DNA from: Photobacterium alginatilyticum | GTDB taxonomy: Bacteria > Pseudomonadota > Gammaproteobacteria > Enterobacterales > Vibrionaceae | Length of the DNA stretch: 64,000 nucleotides | Assembly: GCF_009910675.1 (NCBI RefSeq) | Contig: NZ_RSEJ01000002.1 | Span: forward strand, 149,923 to 213,922 | Direction: 5' to 3' | Shown: positions 17,363 to 28,268 of the stretch, one piece after another | How positions within the stretch are numbered: position 1 is the stretch's first letter | Layout: the number at the start of each line of letters is the position of its first letter | Made by a program: the position numbers and the translations under genes | The notes under the pieces: generated by a model | What the model was told of the DNA's origin: nothing | The model's input: only the letters and a program-made list of their open reading frames with translations | The model's database searches: none

Positions 17363-18769
17363 TCACTCCCGCGTTTCAAGCCACTCAGTCAGGCACTTAC
17401 GCGAGACCTTGATCCCGCCCGCTCCCAGGTTATCAGGCATTTCCAGATACTCAACCGGACGACGAAATGTCGTGACTCTTTCCTGCATATACTCGTGCAG
17501 TGCCTGTTTCAAGCTTTTATCGAGTAGCGTTTCTACTTCGACAATAGCAACCGGGCGCTGACCAAATTCACTATCATCGACAGGCAGTACAAACGCCTGT
17601 TTCACACCAGGGTATGCCAGCAGCTCCTTCTCGACCATCTCAGGCTGAATGTTTTCACCGCCAGAAATAAACATGTTATCGACCCGGCCAAGAATATGGA
17701 GTTCTTCGCCAGACCAGCGGCCAAGATCTTTGGTTGCGAACCACTCGGCATCAGCCACCGGAAAAATAGTCTTGTTTCGATAGTACCCGATGCACTGTGT
17801 TTTACCCCGAACCAAAATCTCGCCATCTTTCAGGGTTAGCTCCCGGTTAGGCAACACACTGCCGACACCACTGCTGGCATCTGCCCGCTTGGCCGTTACG
17901 GTTGATCCCATTTCGGTCAGACCATAACCACACCAACAATTAATCCCGACAGCCTCAGCCTGCTTCGTCAGGCTAACGGGTATCACCGCCCCGCCCAATA
18001 GCACCTGCTTTAGGGCTAATGGCGGTGGATCAGATCGATCTTGCGAGACCAGCAACCGCTGGAGCTGAGTCGGTACCAGTGATGCATGGGTAACCGCAGC
18101 AAGAGCAGTCTCGAACTGTGCAGGTTCGGCAATAACCAGTCCCGCGCCGCGATATAACCAACGCCAGACAATCGCCAGCCCCGAGATATGAAATAACGGT
18201 AACGACAGCAACCAGCTATCCTGCTCACCATAATCCATCCACTCCAGCAGCCCGGCGGCACTTGCCAACTGGCTTTGTGCGGAGTGCACCACAGCCTTTG
18301 GTTGCCCGGTAGAGCCTGAGGTCAAGGTTAAGGTCGCCGGACGTGTCGGCTGCCAGGTCACCGGTACCAGACGAGGCTGCTGAGGAGGCAACAGGCTCAC
18401 TCGGGCGTAATGTTCGAATGCATGTTCTATTTTGGCGGGATACCAGATGAAATCACATTGCAGCGACTCAAGCTGCTGGTCCAGCTCAGGCTGACTGCTT
18501 CTCGGGTTTAAGCCCACATATCGGGCACCGACCCGGATAGCAGCCAGAATCAGCCACAGTACCTGCACCGAGTTAGGGGCAACAACGGCAATAAGCTGAT
18601 CACGCTTCACCCCCTGCTCAATCAAGCCCTGCGCATACTCATCAACACGCGCCGAAACCTCAGCCCAGCTAAATGTCTGCTCGCCAAAAGACAAAGCGGC
18701 CGCTGACGGCCGCTTTGTTGCCCAGTGTTGCCAGGGCCATGTGGCAAAGTAAGACGTTACTTCTGCCAT
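17363..18769 (-). CDS. menE: o-Succinylbenzoate-CoA ligase MenE
   Basis: A 468-residue AMP-forming ligase that activates o-succinylbenzoate with CoA in menaquinone synthesis. The P-loop-like [16 protein letters not shown] (about residues 148-163), [12 protein letters not shown] and [20 protein letters not shown] are the hallmark adenylate-forming motifs. The ATG at 18769 lies inside the menC reading frame (13-base overlap) and has GAGGTGGT directly before it. It is the last gene of the men operon. Confidence 0.95.
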   Translation of the reverse strand: MAEVTSYFATWPWQHWATKRPSAAALSFGEQTFSWAEVSARVDEYAQGLIEQGVKRDQLIAVVAPNSVQVLWLILAAIRVGARYVGLNPRSSQPELDQQLESLQCDFIWYPAKIEHAFEHYARVSLLPPQQPRLVPVTWQPTRPATLTLTSGSTGQPKAVVHSAQSQLASAAGLLEWMDYGEQDSWLLSLPLFHISGLAIVWRWLYRGAGLVIAEPAQFETALAAVTHASLVPTQLQRLLVSQDRSDPPPLALKQVLLGGAVIPVSLTKQAEAVGINCWCGYGLTEMGSTVTAKRADASSGVGSVLPNRELTLKDGEILVRGKTQCIGYYRNKTIFPVADAEWFATKDLGRWSGEELHILGRVDNMFISGGENIQPEMVEKELLAYPGVKQAFVLPVDDSEFGQRPVAIVEVETLLDKSLKQALHEYMQERVTTFRRPVEYLEMPDNLGAGGIKVSRKCLTEWLETRE

Positions 18770-19731
18770 ACCACCTCAAGCTCAGACAATCCGGTTACCG
18801 GCAGTTCGCAGTTCGGCCACGGTGTTTCAAGCTGTGCCCTGAACAATTGCATGGTATCAAGCCCCGGGATCACACCCGGTGTCTGCCAGGCCGCAAAACG
18901 TGCGAGCTGGCTCAGCCCAAGACTCGATTCCATGCTGGAACTGATCACTGCGGTCAGCTTGGCTTCGTGCGCTTGCTTAACAAGCGCCATACAACGCTGA
19001 ACTGACCCCACCAGAGTCGGTTTGATCACGATTGCCACTACACCAGGTTCGGCTTTAACCTCAAACCCTTCGTCACGGACCGTTTCGTCCCATGCGATAT
19101 TGATACCGGTTTCCGCAGCAAATGCCAGGCTGTCAGCCGGCGTCTTACACGGTTCTTCAAGAAACGCAATGCCGGCACGGTGCTCAGGTTTAACATACTT
19201 GGCAAACTGCTGTGCTTTCAGCGGTGTCCATTTACGGTTGGCATCCAGACGTAAACGAATTTCCGGGATCGCCTCGATAAACATGTTGGCGACCATACCA
19301 TCGCGAACCGCCTCATACATGCCGACCTTGATTTTGGCAATCTTATCGCCCGACATCTTGCTAAGTTCTTCGACCAAATCATCCGGATCACCGGCACACA
19401 GCGGTGCAACCTGATAGTTACCTTCCGCAGGCAGGCCGCCGGCCATTTCAAGCTCGGCCATACTCAGGCCAAATGCTACCGAAGGAAGCGCTGTAGCATA
19501 ATCAGGCGCTTCTCCGCTTACCCAGGCATTCAGCAGTTGCTGAGCCTGCTGGCCAGCCTGTTCAGCCGTTTCCTGACTAAACTCCGGTAACGGCGCAATC
19601 TCACCGAAACCGACAGCCTCTCCGTCACGTAATTCAACAATCCAGCCCTCACGGGTTACCAGGCGCTGATTTCGCAGGATCACCCCACTGTCCATTGGCA
19701 ACTGGTACTGATACAACTTTGCACTACGCAT
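18757..19731 (-). CDS. menC: o-Succinylbenzoate synthase MenC
   Basis: A 324-residue enolase-superfamily dehydratase. It converts SHCHC to o-succinylbenzoate. Visible active-site elements are KIKVG (the Lys of the KxK pair), [16 protein letters not shown] and [11 protein letters not shown], supplying the metal-binding Asp/Glu residues. Length fits E. coli MenC (320). It follows menB by 16 bases and overlaps menE. Confidence 0.95.
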   Translation of the reverse strand: MRSAKLYQYQLPMDSGVILRNQRLVTREGWIVELRDGEAVGFGEIAPLPEFSQETAEQAGQQAQQLLNAWVSGEAPDYATALPSVAFGLSMAELEMAGGLPAEGNYQVAPLCAGDPDDLVEELSKMSGDKIAKIKVGMYEAVRDGMVANMFIEAIPEIRLRLDANRKWTPLKAQQFAKYVKPEHRAGIAFLEEPCKTPADSLAFAAETGINIAWDETVRDEGFEVKAEPGVVAIVIKPTLVGSVQRCMALVKQAHEAKLTAVISSSMESSLGLSQLARFAAWQTPGVIPGLDTMQLFRAQLETPWPNCELPVTGLSELEVVWQK

Positions 19732-19747
19732 ATCTTCAGTACTCGCC

Positions 19748-20614
19748 TTATGGGTTACGTTTGAACTTGCTGAAGTCCGGACGGCGCTTCTCGTTAAACG
19801 AGTTACGACCTTCCTGACCTTCCTCGGTCATGTAGAACATCATCGTCGCATTACCGGCCAGCTCCTGCAGACCCGCCTGACCATCACAGTCGGCGTTCAG
19901 GGCCGCTTTCAGACAACGTAGTGCCATCGGGCTATGCTGCAGCGTCTCGCGACACCAGCGGACTGTCTCGCGCTCAAGCTCTTCGTATGGGACAACATGG
20001 TTTACCAGGCCCATATCAACGGCTTCCTGAGCATCGTAGAAACGACACAGGAACCAGATTTCACGCGCTTTCTTCTGGCCAACGATACGTGCCATGTAAG
20101 AAGCACCCCAGCCACCGTCAAACGAGCCGACTTTAGGGCCGGTCTGACCAAACTGAGCATTGTCTGCCGCGATTGTCAGATCACACATCATGTGCAGAAC
20201 ATGACCACCACCAACGGCATAACCAGCCACAGAGGCAATCACCGGCTTAGGACACGTACGGATCTGGCGCTGGAAGTCCAGCACATTCAGGTGATGGGTA
20301 CCTGATTCATCACGGTAGCCGCCGTAGTCACCGCGGATCTTCTGATCACCGCCCGAACAGAACGCATCTTTACCCTGCCCTGTCAGAACAATTACGCCAA
20401 CCTGCTCGTCGTAGCGGGCATCAGCCAGCGCATCAATCATCTCTTTCACTGTCTGAGGACGAAATGCATTGCGTACCTGTGGACGGTTAATGGTGATCTT
20501 CGCGATACCATCTGCTGATTTTTCAAAAAGAATGTCTTCATAACCTTCTGAACAATCCGTCCATTCTACCGGTGCATACAGTTCTTCTTCAGTCAGACCT
20601 ACGGTTCTTGCCAT
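19748..20614 (-). CDS. menB: 1,4-Dihydroxy-2-naphthoyl-CoA synthase MenB
   Basis: A 288-residue crotonase-fold enzyme that closes the naphthoquinol ring. [35 protein letters not shown] and [21 protein letters not shown] are nearly identical to E. coli MenB (285 residues). It lies between menH (3 bases upstream) and menC (16 bases downstream), confirming the operon. Confidence 0.97.
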   Translation of the reverse strand: MARTVGLTEEELYAPVEWTDCSEGYEDILFEKSADGIAKITINRPQVRNAFRPQTVKEMIDALADARYDEQVGVIVLTGQGKDAFCSGGDQKIRGDYGGYRDESGTHHLNVLDFQRQIRTCPKPVIASVAGYAVGGGHVLHMMCDLTIAADNAQFGQTGPKVGSFDGGWGASYMARIVGQKKAREIWFLCRFYDAQEAVDMGLVNHVVPYEELERETVRWCRETLQHSPMALRCLKAALNADCDGQAGLQELAGNATMMFYMTEEGQEGRNSFNEKRRPDFSKFKRNP

Positions 20615-20617
20615 GAT

Positions 20618-21406
20618 TTATTCCAATCTATCTAAAAAATGAGTGACAGCCATACTGAACTCATGAGGTAGTTCAACATGGACATTATGCCCCGCTGACG
20701 GGATCACGGTCAGATCTAATCCCGAATTTTCAGCCAGGCTTCTGAATTTGTTATCGTTCTCTCCGCAAATATAGTGAACCGGGAACGACAATTGTTCAAC
20801 CCGTAACTGCAGCTCGGGTTGTTTGGCTAACGATGTAGCCTGTAACATACGTGCTATACCAGCCCCAAGGTTATCACTGCGTTTTGAGATCAAACTTTGT
20901 CTTTGGTCATGATTTAGTGACGAAAAAACAGATTGCTGATACCAATCAGCCAGGACTTGGGAAATAGGCTCTGACACAAATCGCAGTGCCCATTGCTGAT
21001 CATTGGCTAGCCTGGCGGCACATTCTTCGCGCGGAAGGCCAAAGTGACCACCTTCGAGTACCATCCCAACCAATTTTCCCTGACTCTGATTGTCAGGAAA
21101 ACAGGCATGATACATCGCAAGGCGGGCGCCCATCGAGTAGCCAATCAGCACATAAGAGCGAACATTGCGGTGTGACAGGGTTTGCAAGATCTGCCGGTTT
21201 ACCTGCTCAAAATCGGACGGCATCAATAGCTGACTATGCCCATGCCCGGGCAAATCCATCGTCAGGCAGTCATACGATGCCGACAAACTATTCACCACCT
21301 GACGCCAATCTTGCCCGGAACCAAGCAGACCATGCAGAAAAACCAACACCGGGCGCTCAGTGTCACTTCCGATCCGACAACCATAGGTGTCAGAGTAAAG
21401 TGGCAT
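20618..21406 (-). CDS. menH: SHCHC synthase MenH
   Basis: A 262-residue alpha/beta-hydrolase. It eliminates pyruvate from SEPHCHC to give SHCHC. Motifs are VFLHGLLGSGQDW (oxyanion side), LIGYSMGARLAM with the nucleophilic serine, and AGHNVHVELP with the catalytic histidine. The ATG at 21406 overlaps the end of menD by 17 bases and has GAGGTG upstream. Confidence 0.93.
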   Translation of the reverse strand: MPLYSDTYGCRIGSDTERPVLVFLHGLLGSGQDWRQVVNSLSASYDCLTMDLPGHGHSQLLMPSDFEQVNRQILQTLSHRNVRSYVLIGYSMGARLAMYHACFPDNQSQGKLVGMVLEGGHFGLPREECAARLANDQQWALRFVSEPISQVLADWYQQSVFSSLNHDQRQSLISKRSDNLGAGIARMLQATSLAKQPELQLRVEQLSFPVHYICGENDNKFRSLAENSGLDLTVIPSAGHNVHVELPHEFSMAVTHFLDRLE

Positions 21407-23138
21407 TCTTCACCTCTGCAAACAGGGCCTTTATCAGTTCGCCGCTTTGACCAGGCGGTGTTTTGATTTCTACCAGTGTCGCACCCGGTTGGCTTAATCC
21501 CTGCTTACAAGCCTGTTCGGCTTCCTGCAATGAATTCGGACAAGCGTAATGTAATCCGAACATGGCAGCGGCATGTCTAAATTCCAGCCCGTGCGGCATC
21601 CGGTACAAGGATTCTTTCTGCAGATCGGGAACGGGCAAGAGATCAAAAATCGCCCCGCCATCGTTATTGGTCACCAGCACCACAACCGGATAGTCAGCCT
21701 GCTTCAACAATGCCAGAGAATTGAGATCATAAAGCAGCGAGGTATCGCCCAGCACGCACAACAAAGGAGCCTGCCTTGCCTGTTGTACCCCTGCTGCCGT
21801 TGCAATCAGGCCATCAATACCGGATGCACCGCGATTAGCAAACGTTGCAGTAAGTGGCAACTGGCCACACATATCCAGCAGACGAACAATCAGGCTATTA
21901 CCGAGAAAAACCTCAGTGTGCTCAGGCAACCAGTAAGGTAAGTGAGCCGCCAGACTGACCTCGTTCAGGCTCTTTTCGCGGCCGGCCAATAATTCAAAAT
22001 ACCCTGCCGAGGCACGCTTTAGCGGCTCAGCCCAACCAGAATGAACAGAGTCAGAGGTTTTCTGGGTTGCGATTTCAGCCCAGGCTCTGATATTGGCCTG
22101 GATACGCTGGCTACGGCGGTGAGATGGGTCCAGTCGTACCGACAAAGGGTCCACCAGCCAATAGTCCTGCCACTGCCGCTCGGCTATCAATTGCAACAGT
22201 CGCTTGGAGACCAGGCGGGCACCGAACTGTAATACCGCCTCAGCCTGTTCAATATGTCGGCGACACTCGGCATTTTGCATCCAGACATCATAACCGGCCC
22301 AGTCACTGGTTCCGCCCGCCTGGGGATCAACCAATAATGGCCAGCCCAGTTTATCAGCCAGCACCTGAACCACAGACAACTCACCAGGTAACATCCTACC
22401 GGCAACAACAAGCCCTTTCTTCGCGACCAGCGAAGACCAGGCGATATGGTCCAGCGTAACCTGTCCGGCATCAGCCTGCTGGAAATGGGTATACGGCTGG
22501 TCATCAGCCAGCCATTCATTCAGCGACGCAAGGTAGTGGGAAAAATCGACGTCTTCACCGTACAAAGGCTCGGGATAACGGCAATTAAAGTGAATAGCAC
22601 CACCTTGAGTCGATTGCTGATACATGGCCGCATCAATCGTTGTCAGCAACCAGCCGGGTGCAATATCAAGCGTCGGCGACGGGATATCATGAAACTCAGT
22701 CACATGCTCGGAAAAAATACCATGCTGACGAATCGCCTGATTCGCCCCGCACTGGATCAGCTCCACGGGGCGATCCGATGTCAGCACGACCAATTTTTCA
22801 CCAGTCAGACCGGCTTCGGCAACGGCTGGCAATAAATTGGCAACGGCGGTACCCGAAGTTACAATCACGGCAACAGGCTGTTGCGATGCCTTCGCAATAC
22901 CCAACGCCAAAAAGCCCAACCCGCGCTCATCAAAATGAGTATGCAGTGTCAGCCTGTTATTATTGGCCGCCGCCAGAGTCAAGGGAGTCGAACGAGAGCC
23001 CGGCGCAATACACACATGTTTTACGCCCAGCCGTACCAGTTCTTCGAGCATCATGTCGGCCCACTGGTTATTCAGGGCCGCCCGATATGCGGAAGCATCA
23101 TTCTGAACCGATAACGGTGTTAATCCAGCCCGAGTCAT
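21390..23138 (-). CDS. menD: SEPHCHC synthase MenD
   Basis: A 582-residue thiamine-diphosphate enzyme that joins 2-oxoglutarate and isochorismate, the first committed step to menaquinone. Typical segments are CIAPGSRSTPLTLAA and HFDERGLGFLALGIAKA near the N-terminus. The C-terminal ThDP part includes NRGASGIDGLIATAAG, LGDTSLLYDLNSL and VTNNDGGAIFDLLP. The start overlaps the menF stop by 4 bases (ATGA). Confidence 0.97.
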   Translation of the reverse strand: MTRAGLTPLSVQNDASAYRAALNNQWADMMLEELVRLGVKHVCIAPGSRSTPLTLAAANNNRLTLHTHFDERGLGFLALGIAKASQQPVAVIVTSGTAVANLLPAVAEAGLTGEKLVVLTSDRPVELIQCGANQAIRQHGIFSEHVTEFHDIPSPTLDIAPGWLLTTIDAAMYQQSTQGGAIHFNCRYPEPLYGEDVDFSHYLASLNEWLADDQPYTHFQQADAGQVTLDHIAWSSLVAKKGLVVAGRMLPGELSVVQVLADKLGWPLLVDPQAGGTSDWAGYDVWMQNAECRRHIEQAEAVLQFGARLVSKRLLQLIAERQWQDYWLVDPLSVRLDPSHRRSQRIQANIRAWAEIATQKTSDSVHSGWAEPLKRASAGYFELLAGREKSLNEVSLAAHLPYWLPEHTEVFLGNSLIVRLLDMCGQLPLTATFANRGASGIDGLIATAAGVQQARQAPLLCVLGDTSLLYDLNSLALLKQADYPVVVLVTNNDGGAIFDLLPVPDLQKESLYRMPHGLEFRHAAAMFGLHYACPNSLQEAEQACKQGLSQPGATLVEIKTPPGQSGELIKALFAEVKNATLL

Positions 23139-24451
23139 GCAGATTTGCGCTCCAGTTCCGGTTCATCGGAGCCGAGCAGACTGCATAGCGTCGAGGTCTT
23201 GCGATCCAGCTCCTGCCACTCGCTGTCGGCCGTCGAGCCGGGAACAATGCCTGCCCCTGCAAATAAATGAAGCTCTTCACCCATGATTAGCGCGCTGCGG
23301 ATAGCGACACAGAACTCACTGCGCTGACGACTAAGAAAGCCCACCGCGCCGCTATACCAGCCACGGGCAAACGGCTCGTGCTCGGTAATAAAATCCAACG
23401 CCTTGTCACGGGGCAAGCCGGCAATGGCCGCGGTCGGCTGCAGACTATCTAACAGATCGGCACTGTAGACCTGTTCATTGAGTTGGGCACCAATACTGCG
23501 CTTCAGGTGTTGCACCTTACGTAGACGAACCAGCTCCGGCGTCTCCGCAACGTTCATCGTTTCACAGCGGGGTACCAGGCGGCTGACAATATCGTCTACC
23601 ACCAGACGATTCTCATAGCGGTTCTTATTGTCGTCCATCAGCCATTGCGCCAACTGGTCGTCTTCCGACAGATCCTGCCCACGGCCAATCGTACCCGCTA
23701 GCGCTTCGGTTTGCAGATCGCGCTCCTGACGCAGGAACAACCGCTCTGGCGTCGAACCGACAAAACAATGCTTGGCATCCATCGCCATCATGAAGTGAAA
23801 GCTGCTGATATTGCGGCTTCGGCTGGCCTTAAGTAGCTGTGCCGGTGAAACAGGCAAATCGAGCTGCAACGTCGTACGTCGCGCCAGAACCACCTTTTCA
23901 AAAAGGTTTTGTGAAATCGCATCCAGCGCATTGCCAATCATCGCAGACCAGCCAGCAAAGTCAGGCGCGTATGAGCGACCTAGGATCTTGCTTTTAATTT
24001 CAGGCACTTCCGATGTGTCCGGTGTTATCTGCGACAACGCCTGCAAGGTACTTTCTTTATCATCTGCCGAGAGATTGACTGCCAGCTGCCAGCTACCGTC
24101 CAAACGGATCACTTCCAGCTGCGGCAAAAAGAAAAAAGAGGAAAGGCAACGGCGGTTGCGGCTAGTCCGGCCGTCAAAAGAGCGCCCGCCCCAGATGCGT
24201 TGTTCGTCCGACAGCACTTTTTCTGCCGCCATCGGATCGGTAAAGGTTTTGATCTGACCTAGTGCCACTACCTCTTCACGGCTATCTCGAGACTGCCAGT
24301 AAAATTTCGGAAAGAGAGGTTGTGACTCCATCCAGTCAATAAGGTCGGTATTGGCCGGTAAATCCAGCGCCACCGTTAATCGTTGGGTTGTTTGTGTCGC
24401 CTGTTGAATTTTCTTAATCAAAGACTCAACTGCTGTTTGTAACGCGGTCAA
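23135..24451 (-). CDS. menF: Isochorismate synthase MenF
   Basis: A 438-residue chorismate-using enzyme that starts the menaquinone branch. The C-terminal half has the family motifs SFHFMMAMDAKHCFVGSTPERLF, LAGTIGRG, ENRLVVDDIVSRL and GAVGFLS. Translation probably begins at the TTG at 24451, because GAGGT lies 4-8 bases upstream and no nearby ATG is in frame. It is the first gene of menFDHBCE. A 440-base gap with several inverted repeats separates it from alaA. Confidence 0.94.
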   Translation of the reverse strand: MTALQTAVESLIKKIQQATQTTQRLTVALDLPANTDLIDWMESQPLFPKFYWQSRDSREEVVALGQIKTFTDPMAAEKVLSDEQRIWGGRSFDGRTSRNRRCLSSFFFLPQLEVIRLDGSWQLAVNLSADDKESTLQALSQITPDTSEVPEIKSKILGRSYAPDFAGWSAMIGNALDAISQNLFEKVVLARRTTLQLDLPVSPAQLLKASRSRNISSFHFMMAMDAKHCFVGSTPERLFLRQERDLQTEALAGTIGRGQDLSEDDQLAQWLMDDNKNRYENRLVVDDIVSRLVPRCETMNVAETPELVRLRKVQHLKRSIGAQLNEQVYSADLLDSLQPTAAIAGLPRDKALDFITEHEPFARGWYSGAVGFLSRQRSEFCVAIRSALIMGEELHLFAGAGIVPGSTADSEWQELDRKTSTLCSLLGSDEPELERKSA

Positions 24452-24892
24452 GGTAACCTCACTCAGCTCTAAGCACCCTAGCGGCTCATCCCTGGCTGAT
24501 TGTTAATATGCCAATCACTTGGCACATAATTCTACCTTTATGTGGGTTAAATACTTAACCACATAGTGAATGTGCCATTCTACCTCAGTTCATGCAGTCT
24601 GACTAATAAAGTAATTAGTCAACACTACTCTTCATATCTCATCACAATTGATCATGGCACCTGACAAGGTGTTTCCTCCTGGTCAGGTGCCAATTCAACC
24701 ACCGGTCTCAAAGCAATCATGGTGCGAACACCTCGACGGCAGATCTGAAACCAGTGGATCACACCTAAGCAAATAGAATTTAATTACATAAAACACTATT
24801 CTTCACGATTTTTTCCTGCCGGGTATTTATTTTATACAGATTCATAGTGTAATTTGTTGTCAATACATAATAATTTGCGCAGGAATCAAGCA
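24452..24892. promoter_or_regulatory. Divergent menF/alaA control region with four inverted repeats
   Basis: No gene is seen here. Four dyads occur within 185 bases: TGCCAA-TCAC-TTGGCA at 24509-24524; TATGTGG-G-TTAA with TTAACCACATA at 24539-24565 (one-base bulge); TGACTAAT-N6-ATTAGTCA at 24600-24621; and an 11-base arm TGGCACCTGAC with GTCAGGTGCCA at 24655-24692. None is followed by a T-run in either direction, so they look like operators or leader-RNA structures rather than terminators. The regulator is unknown. Confidence 0.6.
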
Positions 24893-26107
24893 ATGCACAA
24901 CATCGGGATGTCATCCAAGTTAAATAATGTTTGCTACGACATACGAGGTCCCGTTCTCAAACATGCCAAACGCATGGAAGAAGAGGGCCACAAAATTTTG
25001 AAGTTGAACATCGGCAACCCGGCCCCGTTCGGCTTCGATGCACCAGATGAGATCCTGGTTGATGTGATCCGTAACTTGCCGACATCGCAGGGCTACTGTG
25101 ATTCAAAAGGCATTTATCCGGCCCGAAAAGCGGTTGTGCAGCATTACCAAAAACGCGGCATGCTCGACATTGATGTCGAAGACGTCTATATCGGTAACGG
25201 TGTCTCCGAGCTTATCATGATGTCGATGCAGGCACTGCTCAACAATGGTGATGAGATTCTGGTACCGGCACCGGACTATCCGCTCTGGACAGCAGCAGTG
25301 TCACTTTCTGGCGGAAACCCGGTTCACTACATCTGTGACGAGGAAGCTGACTGGTATCCCGATCTTGACGATATACGCAGCAAGATCACACCCAATACCC
25401 GCGGTATCGTGCTTATCAACCCGAACAACCCGACAGGTGCGGTCTATAGCCGTGACTTTTTGCTGGAAGTGGTTGAGATAGCCCGCCAGCATAACCTGAT
25501 TATTTTTGCCGACGAGATTTACGATAAAATCCTGTACGAAGGAGCCCAGCATACTTCTATCGCCCCGCTGGCCGAAGATGTTTTCTGCGTCACCTTTAAC
25601 GGCCTGTCAAAATCGTACCGCGTTTGCGGTTTTCGCGCCGGCTGGATGATCCTGTCGGGGCCGAGGCACCTTGCCAAGCCCTACATCGAAGGGATCGAGA
25701 TGCTGTCGTCAATGCGCCTTTGTGCCAATGTCCCGATGCAGCATGCAATCCAGACCGCGCTCGGCGGCTACCAGAGTATCAACGAGCTGATCCTGCCTGG
25801 CGGACGCCTGCTCGAGCAGCGCGACAAAGCCTATGACATGATCACCTCAATCCCCGGTATTTCCTGCGTGAAGCCCAAGGGAGCACTGTACCTGTTCCCA
25901 AAACTGGATCAGAAAAAGTTCAATATTGTTGATGACGAGCGAATGGCGCTGGACTTCCTGCAACAGGAAAAAGTCCTGCTGGTGCACGGCACCGGTTTTA
26001 ACTGGAAGAAGCCGGACCATTTCCGCATCGTCACCCTGCCACGGGTTGACGATCTCGAAATGGCAATCGGCCGTCTTGAACGCTTCTTGCATAGCTACCG
26101 CCAATAA
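24893..26107 (+). CDS. alaA: Glutamate-pyruvate aminotransferase AlaA
   Basis: A 404-residue PLP-dependent transaminase for alanine synthesis, almost co-linear with E. coli AlaA (405): SSKLNNVCYDIRGPVLKHAK, LNIGNPAPFGFDAPDEIL, INPNNPTGAVYS, and NGLSKSYRVCGFRAGW holding the PLP lysine. A longer frame opens at 24854, but the ATG at 24893 has AGGA at the right spacing and gives the family N-terminus. A terminator follows at 26137. Synteny with yfbR matches E. coli. Confidence 0.96.
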   Translation: MHNIGMSSKLNNVCYDIRGPVLKHAKRMEEEGHKILKLNIGNPAPFGFDAPDEILVDVIRNLPTSQGYCDSKGIYPARKAVVQHYQKRGMLDIDVEDVYIGNGVSELIMMSMQALLNNGDEILVPAPDYPLWTAAVSLSGGNPVHYICDEEADWYPDLDDIRSKITPNTRGIVLINPNNPTGAVYSRDFLLEVVEIARQHNLIIFADEIYDKILYEGAQHTSIAPLAEDVFCVTFNGLSKSYRVCGFRAGWMILSGPRHLAKPYIEGIEMLSSMRLCANVPMQHAIQTALGGYQSINELILPGGRLLEQRDKAYDMITSIPGISCVKPKGALYLFPKLDQKKFNIVDDERMALDFLQQEKVLLVHGTGFNWKKPDHFRIVTLPRVDDLEMAIGRLERFLHSYRQ

Positions 26108-26136
26108 TCATTGCCCCATCCAAGCCAAACCCAGCC

Positions 26137-26166
26137 AAGCCTCAGTTTTTACTGGGGCTTTTATTT
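26137..26166 (+). terminator. Intrinsic terminator after alaA
   Basis: Stem AAGCCTCAGT/ACTGGGGCTT (one G-T pair) with a TTTT loop and a T-rich tail. It lies 30 bases after the alaA stop. Confidence 0.85.
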
Positions 26167-26257
26167 ACCTCACGTTTTTTTCTGTTACCTTTAACTAGAT
26201 AGGCCAAACTGAATACAGCCAATCAGCCTCACTCTCAGCCGCAAAAGAAGTATCGAT

Positions 26258-26842
26258 ATGGAAAAAAGTCATTTTTTTGCCCACCTGGCACGTATGAAGC
26301 TCATCCAGCGCTGGCCGCTAATGCGGAGTGTCTCGACGGAGAACATCTCGGAACATAGTCTTCAGGTCGCTTTTGTCGCCCATGCCCTGGCACTGATCAA
26401 AAACCGTAAATTTGGCGGCAATACCAATCCCGAGCGCATTGCCCTGCTCGGTATGTTCCATGACACCAGCGAAGTGCTGACCGGGGATATGCCAACCCCG
26501 ATCAAATATTACAACCCGACCATTGCCGAAGAGTATAAAAAGATTGAGCTTGCTGCCGAGCAAAAGCTGCTGTCGATGCTGCCGGAGGAATTCCGGGACG
26601 ACTACGCGCCGCTGCTCGATAGCCACACTATCGACAAAGAGGATTATGCCATCGTCAAGCAGGCTGACAGCTTGTGTGCGTACCTCAAATGCCTTGAAGA
26701 ACTCAGTGCCGGCAACCATGAATTTACCCAGGCCAAGAAACGCCTCGAACAGACCCTGTCGGAGCGCTCCAGTCCCGAGATGCAGTACTTTCTCGATACT
26801 TTTGTAGATAGTTTCAACCTAACGCTGGACGACATCAGTTAA
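26258..26842 (+). CDS. yfbR: 5'-Deoxynucleotidase YfbR
   Basis: A 194-residue HD-domain phosphohydrolase that dephosphorylates deoxyribonucleoside 5'-monophosphates. The metal site is visible: His33 (SEHSLQ), His68-Asp69 ([12 protein letters not shown]) and Asp137 ([10 protein letters not shown]), at the same positions as E. coli YfbR. Its TAA shares one base with the ATG of dgt (TAATG), so the two are translationally coupled. Confidence 0.95.
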   Translation: MEKSHFFAHLARMKLIQRWPLMRSVSTENISEHSLQVAFVAHALALIKNRKFGGNTNPERIALLGMFHDTSEVLTGDMPTPIKYYNPTIAEEYKKIELAAEQKLLSMLPEEFRDDYAPLLDSHTIDKEDYAIVKQADSLCAYLKCLEELSAGNHEFTQAKKRLEQTLSERSSPEMQYFLDTFVDSFNLTLDDIS

Positions 26843-28209
26843 TGACACAATTTATTCTCGATCCCAGCTGGGAAAACCGAAAAAGCAATGAACAGAAAGT
26901 TCGCCGCAACGACCATCGCTCAGCCTACCAGCGCGACCGGGCAAGGATCCTGCATTCTGCCGCATTCCGTCGCTTGCAGGCCAAAACTCAGGTCCACGGA
27001 GCCGGGCATCATGACTTTTACCGCACCCGGCTAACGCATTCCCTGGAAGCCTCCCAAATTGGCACCGGCATTGTGGCCCAATTGAAAATCAAACAACCAA
27101 CGTTTCGTGATCTGCTGCCATCAACTAGCCTGATGGAAAGCCTGTGTTTGGCACATGATATCGGCCACCCTCCCTTTGGCCACGGCGGCGAAGTCGCACT
27201 GAACTACATGATGCGCGAACATGGTGGTTTTGAAGGCAACGCCCAGACATTTCGTATCGTAGCTCTGCTCGAGCCCTATACCGAACACTTCGGTATGAAC
27301 CTGTCGCGTCGCACCCTGCTCGGTCTACTCAAGTACCCGGCACTTATCAGCAATACCCGCGCCACCGAGCTACCGACAGAGGTGGCCAACTTTCGCCACC
27401 TGAAAGCTAAAGACTGGCACCCTGCCAAAGGGGTGTATAACGATGATATAGAAACCTTCGAATGGGTGCTGGCACTGCTCTCCGATCACGACCGCGAACT
27501 CTTTAGCCAGATGCGCCATCAACGCACTAGCCCGACAGAGCACCTGAAAACACGCTTCAAATCACTCGACTGTTCGATTATGGAGCTGGCCGATGATATC
27601 GCCTATGGTGTGCATGATCTGGAAGATGCCATCGTGATGGGCATCGTTACCCGCGAGCAATGGCACGAGGCCGTCGCCAGCAAGCTTGCCGACTGCGGTG
27701 AGCCCTGGCTGGAGGCGCGGATCGGCAAGCTCAGCGAACAGCTATTCGGCACCCACCATCAGCGCAAAGATGCCATCGGGGCAATGGTCAACGCCCTGCT
27801 GACTTCCATTCATATCGCTCCGGCTATTCAAAACGGCGTCGATAGCTTTGACGCCCCCCTGCTACAGTGGAATGCCTATCTCTCCGAATCAATGGAGCGG
27901 GTGCTGGAGGTACTAAAACAGTTTGTCAGTGATTTTGTGGTGAAAAAACCGGAGATCCAGTTGCTCGAATACAAGGGACAACAACTGGTCATGGAACTGT
28001 TCGAGGCCTTTGCCTCCGATCCGGAGCGTCTGCTTCCGGCCAATACTCGGGAACGATGGGAGCAGGCCGTCAGTAATGGAGAAAATGCGCACAGGATCAT
28101 TGCGGATTACATCTCGGGAATGACTGATGGCTTTGCCCAACGGCTTTACAGCACTCTATTCCAGCCAACCACTGCCGTTGGCGTCGGCCACGAGGGGCAT
28201 GGGTTTTAG
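26842..28209 (+). CDS. dgt: dGTPase-like dNTP triphosphohydrolase
   Basis: A 455-residue HD-domain protein. It hydrolyses dNTPs, in the model case dGTP, to nucleoside and triphosphate. Motifs are His66 in [12 protein letters not shown], His105-Asp106 in [15 protein letters not shown] and Asp in [16 protein letters not shown]. Members of this family help maintain dNTP balance, and some have reported anti-phage activity by depleting dNTPs. Coupling to yfbR suggests one dNTP/dNMP turnover unit. The true nucleotide preference cannot be read from sequence. Confidence 0.92.
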   Translation: MTQFILDPSWENRKSNEQKVRRNDHRSAYQRDRARILHSAAFRRLQAKTQVHGAGHHDFYRTRLTHSLEASQIGTGIVAQLKIKQPTFRDLLPSTSLMESLCLAHDIGHPPFGHGGEVALNYMMREHGGFEGNAQTFRIVALLEPYTEHFGMNLSRRTLLGLLKYPALISNTRATELPTEVANFRHLKAKDWHPAKGVYNDDIETFEWVLALLSDHDRELFSQMRHQRTSPTEHLKTRFKSLDCSIMELADDIAYGVHDLEDAIVMGIVTREQWHEAVASKLADCGEPWLEARIGKLSEQLFGTHHQRKDAIGAMVNALLTSIHIAPAIQNGVDSFDAPLLQWNAYLSESMERVLEVLKQFVSDFVVKKPEIQLLEYKGQQLVMELFEAFASDPERLLPANTRERWEQAVSNGENAHRIIADYISGMTDGFAQRLYSTLFQPTTAVGVGHEGHGF

Positions 28210-28215
28210 ACAAAG

Positions 28216-28238
28216 CTCCTCCCTATTTTCAAGAGGAG
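28216..28238. repeat. Dispersed hairpin element after dgt
   Basis: CTCCTC and GAGGAG arms enclose an 11-base loop containing CCTATTTTCAA. The sequence from AAAGCTCCTCCCT onward matches the left half of the element at 47953. It lies between the convergent genes dgt and tapT and may help terminate both. Confidence 0.65.
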
Positions 28239-28268
28239 GGAACTAGACCACGACAGCCTAACCATAAA

